From Burkholderiales bacterium (GTDB lineage Bacteria > Pseudomonadota > Gammaproteobacteria > Burkholderiales > Burkholderiaceae): DNA of 8,228 nucleotides. Of this stretch, positions 1 through 6,846 are shown piece by piece. A program made the translations under genes and the position numbers. The notes beneath the pieces were generated by a model, which was given only the letters and a program-made list of their open reading frames with translations, was not told where the DNA came from and ran no database searches. The number at the start of each line of letters is the position of its first letter. The stretch's first letter is position 1. The stretch lies in contig CANBUA010000223.1 of the NCBI GenBank assembly GCA_947372535.1, forward strand, positions 1-8,228, given 5' to 3'.

Positions 1-1262
1 CCTTCGTTGACGCCCACGGCCAGATCGCGGTAGAGACCGATGGCCATGCCGAGCGCTTGCGCGCGGGCACAAGCGGCCTGCAATTGCAACTCGGCCTGCC
101 ATTGCAGGTATTCAAAGAATTCGACGCGGGCCAGGTGCTCGCGGGCGAACGCGGCCACGGCTGGGCTTTCGGGATCCTGGTAGGCCTGTGGCCAGAGCGA
201 CCAGCCCCAGATGGACGAATCCTGCGCATGGAAGTGCGACTGCAAGGCCTCGAACAAAGCCTGGTGACGCAAGGCCGGGCCGCGGTCGTGTTGGAAGGCG
301 CGGAAGGTCTGAGCGCGGACGGTGTCGGCGCTGAGGTGACGAACGTGGAAGTGCTTGAACAGCATCTCCAGCACCTCGAACTTGGCACTGGCCACGCCCT
401 GGTAGTCGACGAACTCGGCCTCACGCAAACCTTGCAGCTTTTGCTGAAAGGCCCCGCAGCTGACGAGTTCCTGCGCGAATTGGCATTCAGAGAAGTCGAC
501 CGTGGCCGCGACGTCGATGTACAGCACGTTGACACCGTCGCGGTTGGACGGGCTGTACGGGCTGGCGCGCTCGGGCTCGTGCGGGAACAAGGCGTGGAGC
601 GGGTTGAGCCCGACGAAGGACGCGCCTTGTGCGGCCATGGTGTCGAGCAGGCGCTTGAGGTCGGAGAAATCACCGATGCCCCAGTTGTCCTGGGATTTCA
701 AGGCGTAGAGCTGGATGCTGGGCCCCCAGATCCGTTCGCCCTGCTTGAGTGCACGCGGCTGGTAGCAGGCCGGCGGGCAGACGATCAGGCGGGTGCGGGC
801 CAACTCACTGGCCGCATGCGGTGCGGGCCAAAGGGTGAGCGTGTAGTAGCCGGGCGCCAGCTTATCCGGCAGGTCGATGCGGCACGAGGATGAATCGGCG
901 TTGTCGGCCAGGATCAGGCCATCGACCCGTTCGCCCTCGTCGCTCTCGAGGGACCAGGTCAGGCGGGATTCTGGCGCTGAACCTGGTGTCTGCGTTGGCA
1001 GCTTGGCGTTGAGGCCGTGGTGCCGGCCTTGACGCAATACCACCACCCCAGGCAGGACTGCATCATGATGATCCGCGACCAGTTGGCTCAAGGTGTCATG
1101 GGCCGAGGCCTCGTCATGGGCATCCAATCCCATGGCCCGGAGCAACCTGACCAGACTGGCCGAAGGTACTTCTTGAGGGCGCCCCCAGAAGTCATCGTAA
1201 TGCGTGGCCAGGCCGACGTGGGCGCACAAGGCTTCCAGGCTCGATGGGGTGCGCATGTCCAT
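1..1262 (-). CDS. malQ: 4-alpha-glucanotransferase (amylomaltase), N-terminal part, cut by window edge
   Basis: MalQ (GH77) moves maltodextrin segments between 4-alpha-glucan acceptors in the cytoplasm. Only the first 420 codons are visible; the reading frame runs off the left edge. Recognisable family stretches, numbered from the ATG at 1262, are the N-terminal segment with FWGRPQEV (25-32), YYTLTL (139-144), IWGPSIQLYAL (178-188), NWGIGDFSDL (193-202), SFVGLNPLHALFP (215-227), SPYSPSNRDGVNVLYIDV (234-251) and IGLYRDLAVGV (408-418). The nucleophile Asp, acid Glu and third Asp of GH77 lie further on, outside the window, so catalytic integrity cannot be judged. The ATG is 23 nt after the treZ stop and has no clear Shine-Dalgarno sequence. 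The frame stays open upstream, and a GTG at 1313-1311, inside treZ, would add 17 residues and overlap the treZ end. The ATG fits the usual family N-terminus better. It is the fourth gene of the minus-strand operon and probably converts short glucans into chains usable by TreY/TreZ or phosphorylase. Confidence 0.95.
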   Translation of the reverse strand, partial: MDMRTPSSLEALCAHVGLATHYDDFWGRPQEVPSASLVRLLRAMGLDAHDEASAHDTLSQLVADHHDAVLPGVVVLRQGRHHGLNAKLPTQTPGSAPESRLTWSLESDEGERVDGLILADNADSSSCRIDLPDKLAPGYYTLTLWPAPHAASELARTRLIVCPPACYQPRALKQGERIWGPSIQLYALKSQDNWGIGDFSDLKRLLDTMAAQGASFVGLNPLHALFPHEPERASPYSPSNRDGVNVLYIDVAATVDFSECQFAQELVSCGAFQQKLQGLREAEFVDYQGVASAKFEVLEMLFKHFHVRHLSADTVRAQTFRAFQHDRGPALRHQALFEALQSHFHAQDSSIWGWSLWPQAYQDPESPAVAAFAREHLARVEFFEYLQWQAELQLQAACARAQALGMAIGLYRDLAVGVNE

Positions 1263-1285
1263 GGTGTGAGCTTTGATGAGTTCAA

Positions 1286-3139
1286 TCAGTCGTGCCGGAC
1301 GTGTTCCGTCCACCAGCAGCCGGACCAGGGGCCCAGGCGGTCCACCGACCACGCGCCTGCCGAGAAAAATGGTTGCCCTGCGGTGGGCAGTGAGGTGGGG
1401 TTGATCCTGGTCAGCACATGGTCGCTGAGGTTGACGACCATGTGCAAGGCCAAGTGGCCCTCGAAAGCCCAGCGCACATGCAGCGCCTTCGTGCCCAGGC
1501 GCTCTGCCCAGTGCTCACCGGTTCGAAGCCGGGGCAGGTTGGGCGTGATCCACTGATGGCGCAGTTTGAGCAACTCGGTGTGGTGCTGGCGCCAGCGCTG
1601 GCCCAAGGTGGAGGCGGCCTCGTCCCAATCGAGCTTGCTGTGTAAAAAGGTGGACGGCTCGCAAGGATCGGGGATGCGGGCACGCAGAGCTGGGTCGGCG
1701 AACTGCGGGAATCCGGCAAACTCCTGGCGACGGCCCTCTGTGACGGCCGTGCGCAGATCACCGCGCCAATCGCTGAAGTACAAAAACGGCGTGGTGGCGC
1801 CAAACTCTTCGCCCATGAACAGCAGCGGGATGGCCGGGTTGAGCAAATGCATGGCGCTGACCAGGTGCAAGGCTGGCTCGCTCACCAGTTGGGACAGGCG
1901 CTCGCCCATGGCGCGGTTACCCACCTGGTCGTGGGTCTGCAGGAAGTTGACCATGGTGGCCAGTGATTGCGCCTCTGGTGACCGTTGGCGAGCTTCGCTT
2001 GGCGCGCCCGGATGGCCTTGCCATACAAAGCCATGGGTCAAGCTGGTGGCCAACTGGCCCAGGGTATCTTGCACATAGTCGCCGTAGTAGCCATGGGGCT
2101 CGTCAGTGAGCAATACATGCACCGGGTGATGGAAATCGCCATTCCACTGGCCTTCAAACTTGCCCACCGTGCCAGGCGCTCCCAGTTGGCTGGGATCATT
2201 GCTGTCGTTCTCCTGCACCAGGTGGATGAAGCGATCCGGGAAGTTGATGCGCACCTGTGTCGACACCGTCTGCATGATGTCGGTCGTGCTGTTGTCCAGC
2301 ATGGTGTGCACGGCATCGAAGCGCAGGCCATCAAAGCGAAATTCATCCAGCCAGTACAGGGCGTTCTCGACGAAGAAGTCTCGGACGATGTGGCTGTCGT
2401 CACCGTCGAAGTTGATGCCCGCGCCCCAGGCCGTGTGATGGGTGGGCGAGAAGAACGCTGGCGCATACCGGTGCAGATGGTTGCCTTCGGGCCCGAAGTG
2501 GTTGTAGACCACGTCCAGCATCACCATCAGGCCCAGGCCATGGGCTGCATCGATGAAGCGCTTGAGGTCGTCCGGGCTGCCGTGGGTGGCTTGTGGCGCA
2601 AAGGGCAACACGCCGTCATAGCCCCAGCCGAAGCGGCCGGGGTAGCTGGCCAAAGGCATGAGCTGCACCGCGGTGATGCCCAAAGCAGCCAGCTCGGGCA
2701 GGCGCGCTTGAGCGGCAGCGTAGCTGCCTTCTGGTGTGAAGGCACCGATGTGAATTTCGTAGAAAACGGTCTCATGCCAGGGGCGGCCACGCCAGGCGGT
2801 GTGCTGCCAATCGAAGTGGTCGGGCGCCATGACTTCGCTGAAGCCGTGCACCCCATCGGGGTTGCTGCGCGAGGCTGGATCTGGCACATCGAGCTCGCCG
2901 TCGATCTGCCAACAGTAGCGCGTACCGGCGCCTGCTTCACGCACGGTCAGGACATGGAAACCTGGCGCATCCGGGTCTTCGTGGGCGGGCAGAACCCGTG
3001 TCTCGCCCTCAGTCGCTTCAGATGCCAGCTTCAAGGCCACCTGCCTGGCTTTGGGTGCCCACAGGCGGAAGTCGACCCCGCCTTCTCTGCGTAACTGTGC
3101 TCCGAAGTGACGGTAGGCCGAACGCATGGCGGTGCTCAT
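1286..3139 (-). CDS. treZ: malto-oligosyltrehalose trehalohydrolase
   Basis: TreZ (GH13) hydrolyses the bond next to the terminal trehalose unit of maltooligosyltrehalose, releasing trehalose and a glucan shortened by two glucoses. It is cytoplasmic and acts after TreY. The 617-residue product is of normal length. An N-terminal beta-sandwich (FRLWAPKA at 24-31) precedes the (beta/alpha)8 barrel. Visible barrel motifs are YEIHIGAFT (127-135), GWGYDGV (171-177), DVVYNHFGPEGN (209-220), GLRFDAVH with the predicted nucleophile Asp275, LVQENDSND with the predicted acid Glu310, and QTHDQVGNR with His403-Asp404. The stretches TDEPHGYYGDY and FMGEEFGATTPFLYFSDW are typical of TreZ and separate it from GlgB and GlgX. 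The chosen ATG (3139-3137) overlaps the glgX stop as ATGA. The frame is open to an upstream GTG/ATG-type start at 3205, but that would lie wholly inside glgX and add 22 residues without family counterpart. The overlap implies translational coupling to glgX. No treY is visible here. Confidence 0.96.
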   Translation of the reverse strand: MSTAMRSAYRHFGAQLRREGGVDFRLWAPKARQVALKLASEATEGETRVLPAHEDPDAPGFHVLTVREAGAGTRYCWQIDGELDVPDPASRSNPDGVHGFSEVMAPDHFDWQHTAWRGRPWHETVFYEIHIGAFTPEGSYAAAQARLPELAALGITAVQLMPLASYPGRFGWGYDGVLPFAPQATHGSPDDLKRFIDAAHGLGLMVMLDVVYNHFGPEGNHLHRYAPAFFSPTHHTAWGAGINFDGDDSHIVRDFFVENALYWLDEFRFDGLRFDAVHTMLDNSTTDIMQTVSTQVRINFPDRFIHLVQENDSNDPSQLGAPGTVGKFEGQWNGDFHHPVHVLLTDEPHGYYGDYVQDTLGQLATSLTHGFVWQGHPGAPSEARQRSPEAQSLATMVNFLQTHDQVGNRAMGERLSQLVSEPALHLVSAMHLLNPAIPLLFMGEEFGATTPFLYFSDWRGDLRTAVTEGRRQEFAGFPQFADPALRARIPDPCEPSTFLHSKLDWDEAASTLGQRWRQHHTELLKLRHQWITPNLPRLRTGEHWAERLGTKALHVRWAFEGHLALHMVVNLSDHVLTRINPTSLPTAGQPFFSAGAWSVDRLGPWSGCWWTEHVRHD

Positions 3140-5286
3140 CCCGGTGCCTGCGTGAAGACCACCATGGAGCGTGCGCCCAACGGGTAGTGTTGACCGGCGC
3201 GCCATTGGCGCTTGGCGTGATCGGGCTCGCCATCGTCATGGCTGGTGTCGAAGCGAGCCGTCCATTTCTTCTGATCGTAATGCGAGGGCAACAGGAAGTC
3301 GACGTCCTCATGGTGTCCGTTGATCAGCAGCAGCAGGGTCTCGGCATTGGCGCGGTGGCCGTGCTCGTCGTACTCGCCCGTGTGGCGGCCGCAGAACATG
3401 GCGGCCACGGTGCGGGCCTCCGGCTCTTCCCAGGCTTTCTGCGTCATCTCGCGGGCTTGGTCATCGAACCAGGTGACATCGCGGTGGCCATCCTCGTCAT
3501 GGTGCCCATCCAGGAAGTCGGTGCGGCGAAGTCCTGGCTGGGCCTTGCGGAAGGCGATCAGGCGGCGCACATAGGCCAGCAGCTTTTCCTGATCAGGGTT
3601 CAGAGACCAGTCGAACCAGCTGATCTCGCTGTCCTGGCAATAGCCATTGTTGTTGCCACCTTGGGTGCGCCCGATCTCGTCGCCGCCCAGCAGCAAAGGC
3701 GTGCCTTGCGAGAGGAACAAGGTCGTCAGCAGATTGCGTTGCTGGCGTGCACGCAGGGCGTTGACTGCTTCGTCATCGGTTTCTCCCTCGACGCCGCAGT
3801 TCCAGCTGCGGTTGTGGCTCTCGCCATCGCGGTTGTCTTCGCCATTGGCGTCGTTGTGCTTGTCGTTGTAGCTGACCAGGTCACGCAGCGAAAAGCCATC
3901 GTGCACGGTGATCAGGTTGACGCTGTCGGTGGGGCAGCGGCTTTGGTGCTCGTACAGGTCGTTGGAGCCGCACATGCGCCGTGACAACTCTGCCACGGTG
4001 TGTTCCTGCCCGCGCCAGAAATCCCGCACGGCATCGCGGTAACGGCCATTCCACTCCACCCAGCCGGGTGGGAAGCCGCCGACTTGGTAGCCGTTATCGC
4101 CCAGGTCCCAGGGTTCGGCGATGAGCTTGACGCGTGAGAGCACTGGGTCCTGCATCAGGGTCGCGAAGAAGCTGGTGTGGTGATCGAAGTCGGCCGCGCC
4201 GCGTCCCAGCGTGGTCGCCAGGTCGAAGCGGAAGCCATCGATGTGCATCTGCGTGACCCAGTAACGCAGGCTGTCCATGATCAGGCGTAGCACCACCGGG
4301 TGATGGCTGTTGAGCGTGTTGCCCGTGCCGGTGTAATCGACGTAGTACCGCGGGTCTTCGGGGCTCAGGCGGTAATAGGTGCTGTTATCGATGCCCTTGA
4401 AGCTCAGGGTTGGCCCGAGCTGGTTGCCTTCTGCCGTGTGGTTGTAGACCACGTCGAGGATGACCTCCAGCCCGGCGGCATGCATGGCCTTGACCATGGC
4501 CTTGAACTCATTGATGGAGCCGGTCTGGCTGTAGCGCAGGTCGGGCGCAAAAAAGCCGATGGTGTTGTAGCCCCAGTAGTTGCGCAGGCCAGCTTCGACC
4601 AGGCGTTGGTCGTCTACGAAGGCGTGTACTGGCAGCAATTCGACCGAGGTCACGCCCAGTTGCTTGAGGTGCTCGATGGCTGCGGGCGAGGCCATGCCGG
4701 CATAGGTGCCGCGCTGGGCCTGTGGCACATCAGGGTGCTGCTGTGTGAAGCCTTTGACATGCACTTCATAAAAGATGGTGTCGCGCCAAGGCACTTGAGG
4801 CGGCTTGTCTTCGCCCCAGTCGAAGGACTCATCCACCACTTGGGACTTGGGCATGCCGGTGGCATCGTCTGCCTCATTGAGCGACAGGTCCTCGTCTTCC
4901 GATTCTGCATCGTAGCCATAATGGGCGGGCGACCAATCGATGGCGCCGACAATGGCTTTGGCGTAGGGGTCCAGCAGCAGTTTGGCCGGGTTGAACCGCA
5001 GGCCTTCTTCAGGTGCGTGCGGCCCATGGACCCGGTAGCCGTACAGGGTGCCTGCCGGGCAGCCCCGAACGTAGCCATGCCAGACGTGGTGCAGCCTGCG
5101 CGTCAGCTCGACGCGCCGGATCTCCCGCTGGCCATCGGCGGAATAAAAGCACAACTCGACCTTGTCGGCGCGGCTCGAATACAGCGCGAAGTTGACGCCC
5201 TCGCCATCCCAGGTCGCGCCAAGCGGATGGGCTTGACCGGCCTCTGCATGCCATGCTGTGGCGTCGTCATGGGTTGCATCATTCAT
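3136..5286 (-). CDS. glgX: glycogen debranching enzyme GlgX/TreX (isoamylase type)
   Basis: A GH13 debranching enzyme that hydrolyses alpha-1,6 branch links of glycogen or limit dextrin, giving linear maltooligosaccharides. The 716-residue product starts with a CBM48-like domain (HPLGATWDGEGVNFALYS, about 20-37), followed by LYGYRVHGPH (81-90), YEVHVKGFT (173-181), YWGYNTIGFFAP (237-248), DVVYNHTAEGN (278-288), GFRFDLATTLGR with predicted nucleophile Asp355, LIAEPWDLG with predicted acid Glu391, and TVHDGFSLRDL with His462-Asp463. GNNNGYCQD and ISWFDW further on are hallmarks of GlgX. The ATG at 5286 lies 8 nt after the glgC stop; a TTG at 5298 would add four residues and overlap the glgC stop as TTGA. 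Neither has an obvious Shine-Dalgarno sequence, so I chose the ATG. The ATGA overlap with treZ suggests it supplies linear chains for trehalose formation, the role called TreX in other bacteria, as well as glycogen breakdown. GlgX and TreX cannot be separated by sequence alone here. Confidence 0.96.
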   Translation of the reverse strand: MNDATHDDATAWHAEAGQAHPLGATWDGEGVNFALYSSRADKVELCFYSADGQREIRRVELTRRLHHVWHGYVRGCPAGTLYGYRVHGPHAPEEGLRFNPAKLLLDPYAKAIVGAIDWSPAHYGYDAESEDEDLSLNEADDATGMPKSQVVDESFDWGEDKPPQVPWRDTIFYEVHVKGFTQQHPDVPQAQRGTYAGMASPAAIEHLKQLGVTSVELLPVHAFVDDQRLVEAGLRNYWGYNTIGFFAPDLRYSQTGSINEFKAMVKAMHAAGLEVILDVVYNHTAEGNQLGPTLSFKGIDNSTYYRLSPEDPRYYVDYTGTGNTLNSHHPVVLRLIMDSLRYWVTQMHIDGFRFDLATTLGRGAADFDHHTSFFATLMQDPVLSRVKLIAEPWDLGDNGYQVGGFPPGWVEWNGRYRDAVRDFWRGQEHTVAELSRRMCGSNDLYEHQSRCPTDSVNLITVHDGFSLRDLVSYNDKHNDANGEDNRDGESHNRSWNCGVEGETDDEAVNALRARQQRNLLTTLFLSQGTPLLLGGDEIGRTQGGNNNGYCQDSEISWFDWSLNPDQEKLLAYVRRLIAFRKAQPGLRRTDFLDGHHDEDGHRDVTWFDDQAREMTQKAWEEPEARTVAAMFCGRHTGEYDEHGHRANAETLLLLINGHHEDVDFLLPSHYDQKKWTARFDTSHDDGEPDHAKRQWRAGQHYPLGARSMVVFTQAPG

Positions 5287-5294
5287 GTTGGTGA

Positions 5295-6548
5295 TCAAGC
5301 GTGGCTGGTGGCGACTTCTCTCTCGATCGGTAACTGTCCCACGAAGTAGCCACGGGGCACCACCACAATGCCACCTTCGCTGACGTGGAAACGCTGACGG
5401 TCCTTTTCCAGGTCATAGCCGATGGTTTCGCCAGCGGGGATGTGGTTGTTCTGATCGATGATGGCGCGGCGCACACGGGCACCGGCGCCGATCACTGAGC
5501 GCTCCATCACGATGCAGTGGTCCAGCTGTGCATCAGGCTCGACGATCACTGAGCGGCGCAACATGGCGTGGTCCAGCCGCGCGCCGTTGATGACGCTGCC
5601 CGAGCCCACCACTGAGCGGTTGATCAAACCGTTTTCGATCTGAGCCGATTCAGCCGGGTCGCTGCTGGAGAAAATGGGCCACAAGGGGTTGCTCATGCGG
5701 AACTTCGGCTTAGCGCCCAGGGTGTCGAAATGCGCATCGAAGTAGGCGTCGATGGTGCCGACATCGCGCCAATAGGCGGGTTCTTCATAAGGCTGGGTGC
5801 CAGGGATTTCGTTGGTGGCAAAGTCATAAGCCGCCAGCTTGTGCGTCTTCATCATGCGCGGCAGGATGTGCTTGCCAAAGTCGCTCTCACCCGTCTCGGC
5901 GGCACGCTTGAGTTCGCGCAACAGCACATCGGCGTTGAAAATGTAGTTGCCCATGGAGGCCAGCGCATGGCCTTCCCGCCCTGGCATGGACTTGGCCGTG
6001 GGGGGCTTCTCCACGAAATCCGTGATGCGGTGATTCGCGTCGGTCTCGACGATGCCGAAAGACGAGCTCTGGGCGATCGGCACCGGCAAGGTCGCCACGG
6101 TCACATCGGCTTGCTGCTTCAAGTGGAACTCGATCATCTGGCGCACGTCCATGCGGTAGATGTGATCGGCCCCGAACACGGCCACGATGTCGGGTTTGGC
6201 GTTCTCGATCAAGTGGATGTTCTGGTAGACCGCGTCGGCCGTACCCTGGAACCATTCCGGGCCATGGCGCATCTGGGGCGGCACCACCGTGATGAAGTGG
6301 TTGGGGATGAAGCGGCTGAGCGTCCAGGACTGGCGCACGTGTTCGATCAGCGATTGGGACTTGTACTGCACCAACAAGTAGACCGAGTAGATCTCGGAGT
6401 TGACGAGGTTGCTGAGCACGAAATCCACGATGCGGTGCTTGCCATTGAAGGGCACCGACGGCTTGCAGCGATCGGCCGTCAGCGAATGCAAGCGGGTGCC
6501 TTCGCCCCCGGCCATGACGAATGCGAGAACACTTTTACCGGCGATCAT
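5295..6548 (-). CDS. glgC: glucose-1-phosphate adenylyltransferase (ADP-glucose pyrophosphorylase)
   Basis: GlgC makes ADP-glucose and pyrophosphate from ATP and glucose-1-phosphate, the usual committed and allosterically controlled step of bacterial glycogen synthesis. The 417-residue product has the normal length. The nucleotidyltransferase domain shows [10 protein letters not shown] (11-20), RCKPSVPF (27-34; Lys29 aligns with the activator-site Lys39 of E. coli), [12 protein letters not shown] (99-110), GADHIYRMD (126-134; Asp128 aligns with catalytic Asp142), FVEKP (178-182; Lys181 aligns with glucose-1-phosphate-binding Lys195), ASMGNYIF (197-204) and YWRDVGTID (259-267). The C-terminal part (about 302-376) is a left-handed beta-helix of hexapeptide repeats, ending with [15 protein letters not shown] as in other GlgC proteins. 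The E. coli alignments are from memory. The start is the ATG at 6548 because a GGGAGA sits 5 nt upstream; an in-frame ATG at 6584 would put that site inside the gene. It is the first gene of the operon and divergent from glgB. Confidence 0.97.
   Translation of the reverse strand: MIAGKSVLAFVMAGGEGTRLHSLTADRCKPSVPFNGKHRIVDFVLSNLVNSEIYSVYLLVQYKSQSLIEHVRQSWTLSRFIPNHFITVVPPQMRHGPEWFQGTADAVYQNIHLIENAKPDIVAVFGADHIYRMDVRQMIEFHLKQQADVTVATLPVPIAQSSSFGIVETDANHRITDFVEKPPTAKSMPGREGHALASMGNYIFNADVLLRELKRAAETGESDFGKHILPRMMKTHKLAAYDFATNEIPGTQPYEEPAYWRDVGTIDAYFDAHFDTLGAKPKFRMSNPLWPIFSSSDPAESAQIENGLINRSVVGSGSVINGARLDHAMLRRSVIVEPDAQLDHCIVMERSVIGAGARVRRAIIDQNNHIPAGETIGYDLEKDRQRFHVSEGGIVVVPRGYFVGQLPIEREVATSHA
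5493..5619 (-). repeat. three copies of CACTGAGCG within the beta-helix part of glgC
   Basis: The 9-mer CACTGAGCG (plus strand) occurs at 5493-5501, 5547-5555 and 5610-5618. The first two copies share 11 bases (ATCACTGAGCG). In glgC each copy encodes Arg-Ser-Val followed by Ile or Val (Arg350, Arg332 and Arg311). The spacings are 54 and 63 nt, that is 18 and 21 residues. Eighteen residues is one full turn of a left-handed beta-helix, so the repeat marks successive coils, with a 3-residue insertion in one turn. It is a coding repeat, not a mobile or regulatory one. Confidence 0.7.
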
Positions 6549-6553
6549 GGCCG

Positions 6554-6559
6554 TCTCCC
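6554..6559 (-). promoter_or_regulatory. Shine-Dalgarno sequence of glgC (GGGAGA)
   Basis: On the minus strand GGGAGA lies 5 nt before the ATG at 6548. It is the only strong ribosome binding site seen among the five genes. It decides the glgC start and fits its position as first gene of the operon, with the following genes probably translated by coupling. Confidence 0.8.
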
Positions 6560-6669
6560 AGGTTGGTGGATGACCAGCACTCATTCATGGTCGGCGGGGC
6601 AGTCTGTCCTGGGCGTGTATCGGGGCTGCCGGCGGCGCGTTCCATGATCGGTTTCCTGGTCGGGGTGAA

Positions 6670-6689
6670 GTTGAACCTTGGTTGGCAAC
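6670..6689. repeat. imperfect dyad in glgC upstream region
   Basis: The core AACC-TT-GGTT (6674-6683) is a perfect 4+4 dyad, flanked by GTTG (6670-6673) and CAAC (6686-6689) with two extra G bases on the right side. It could be an operator half of the divergent promoter region, but short imperfect symmetry of this size can arise by chance. Confidence 0.3.
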
Positions 6690-6741
6690 TGGCGTGCCCA
6701 TCAATCAGATGCGCAGTCGAGCCCCCGCAATCGGGTCAGAC

Positions 6742-6774
6742 CGCCCCGCCCAGTTCATCTGGTTTGGCGGGGCG
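6742..6774. repeat. 9-bp GC-rich perfect inverted repeat (hairpin)
   Basis: CGCCCCGCC (6742-6750) is matched exactly by GGCGGGGCG (6766-6774), 15 nt apart. Inside the loop, CAG (6751-6753) can pair with CTG (6759-6761), extending the stem around a short TTCAT loop with a TTT-containing bulge. No T-run follows on either strand, so it does not look like an intrinsic terminator. It lies about 72 nt before the glgB start on that strand and about 190 nt before glgC on the other. It could be a protein-binding site or a structure in the glgB leader RNA. Confidence 0.6.
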
Positions 6775-6803
6775 CACTGTATCGGCGGAAACCCCTGCGT
6801 CCG

Positions 6804-6830
6804 CGGCAATTCGTTCCGAAAAAATTGCCG
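6804..6830. promoter_or_regulatory. perfect 8-bp dyad CGGCAATT-N11-AATTGCCG, possible operator
   Basis: CGGCAATT (6804-6811) and AATTGCCG (6823-6830) are exact reverse complements separated by 11 nt. Half-site centres are 19 nt apart, close to two helical turns, as expected for a dimeric DNA-binding protein. The spacer itself contains a smaller dyad, TTCG and CGAA (6810-6813, 6817-6820), overlapping the arms. The site ends 16 nt before the glgB ATG at 6847. The AT-rich arms stand out from the GC-rich surroundings. The regulator is unknown to me; the spacing does not fit the compact LacI-type operator. Confidence 0.45.
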
Positions 6831-6838
6831 ACTGTCGG
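6828..6838. repeat. palindrome CCGAC-T-GTCGG overlapping the dyad arm
   Basis: An 11-nt interrupted palindrome with 5-bp arms shares its first three bases with the right arm of the neighbouring dyad and covers the GGA that is the only Shine-Dalgarno-like core for the glgB ATG at 6847. On the minus strand it is followed by CAATTTTTT, but the usable stem is only 4-5 bp, too weak for a terminator call. Confidence 0.35.
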
Positions 6839-6846
6839 ATTTGCAG

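Larger units (their letters stand above)
6549..6846. promoter_or_regulatory. divergent control region between glgC and glgB
   Basis: About 298 nt separate the glgC ATG from the earliest likely glgB ATG. Transcription of both units should start here because the genes point away from each other. I found no convincing sigma-70 -35/-10 pair on either strand: boxes such as TTGGCA at 6682-6687 lack a good partner at the right distance. The region contains the glgC ribosome binding site, an imperfect dyad (6670-6689), a strong GC-rich inverted repeat (6742-6774), an AT-cored dyad (6804-6830) and a short palindrome (6828-6838), listed separately. Open frames crossing it are not codon-biased like the neighbouring genes, so I see no small gene in it. 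Confidence 0.75.

Noticed and set aside
57..893. Plus-strand open frame of 278 codons at the left end
   Set aside because: The minus strand here encodes clear MalQ sequence without a stop, so this frame is its shadow.
1985..3094. Long plus-strand open frame (369 codons) opposite treZ, and a similar one at 4300-5349 (349 codons) opposite glgX
   Set aside because: They lie antisense to well-supported enzymes with intact active sites. Long antisense frames are expected in GC-rich genes with biased third positions, and their translations show no recognisable motif.
2502..4457. Shared 18-nt stretch GTGGTTGTAGACCACGTC in treZ (near 2500) and glgX (near 4440)
   Set aside because: It encodes the conserved GH13 motif Asp-Val-Val-Tyr-Asn-His in both paralogues, so it reflects protein conservation and not a DNA repeat or recombination site.
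6682..6710. Sigma-70 promoter for glgB with TTGGCA (6682-6687) and TCAGAT (6705-6710)
   Set aside because: Spacing is 17 nt, but the -10 matches only three of six consensus bases, which is no better than chance in this region.
6742..6774. GC-rich hairpin as an intrinsic terminator between the divergent genes
   Set aside because: No T-run follows the stem on either strand, and no gene ends nearby; both flanking genes start here.
6709..6846. Upstream extension of glgB to the in-frame ATG at 6709
   Set aside because: The extra 46 codons run through the inverted repeats, have codon use unlike the gene, and resemble nothing in the branching enzyme family.
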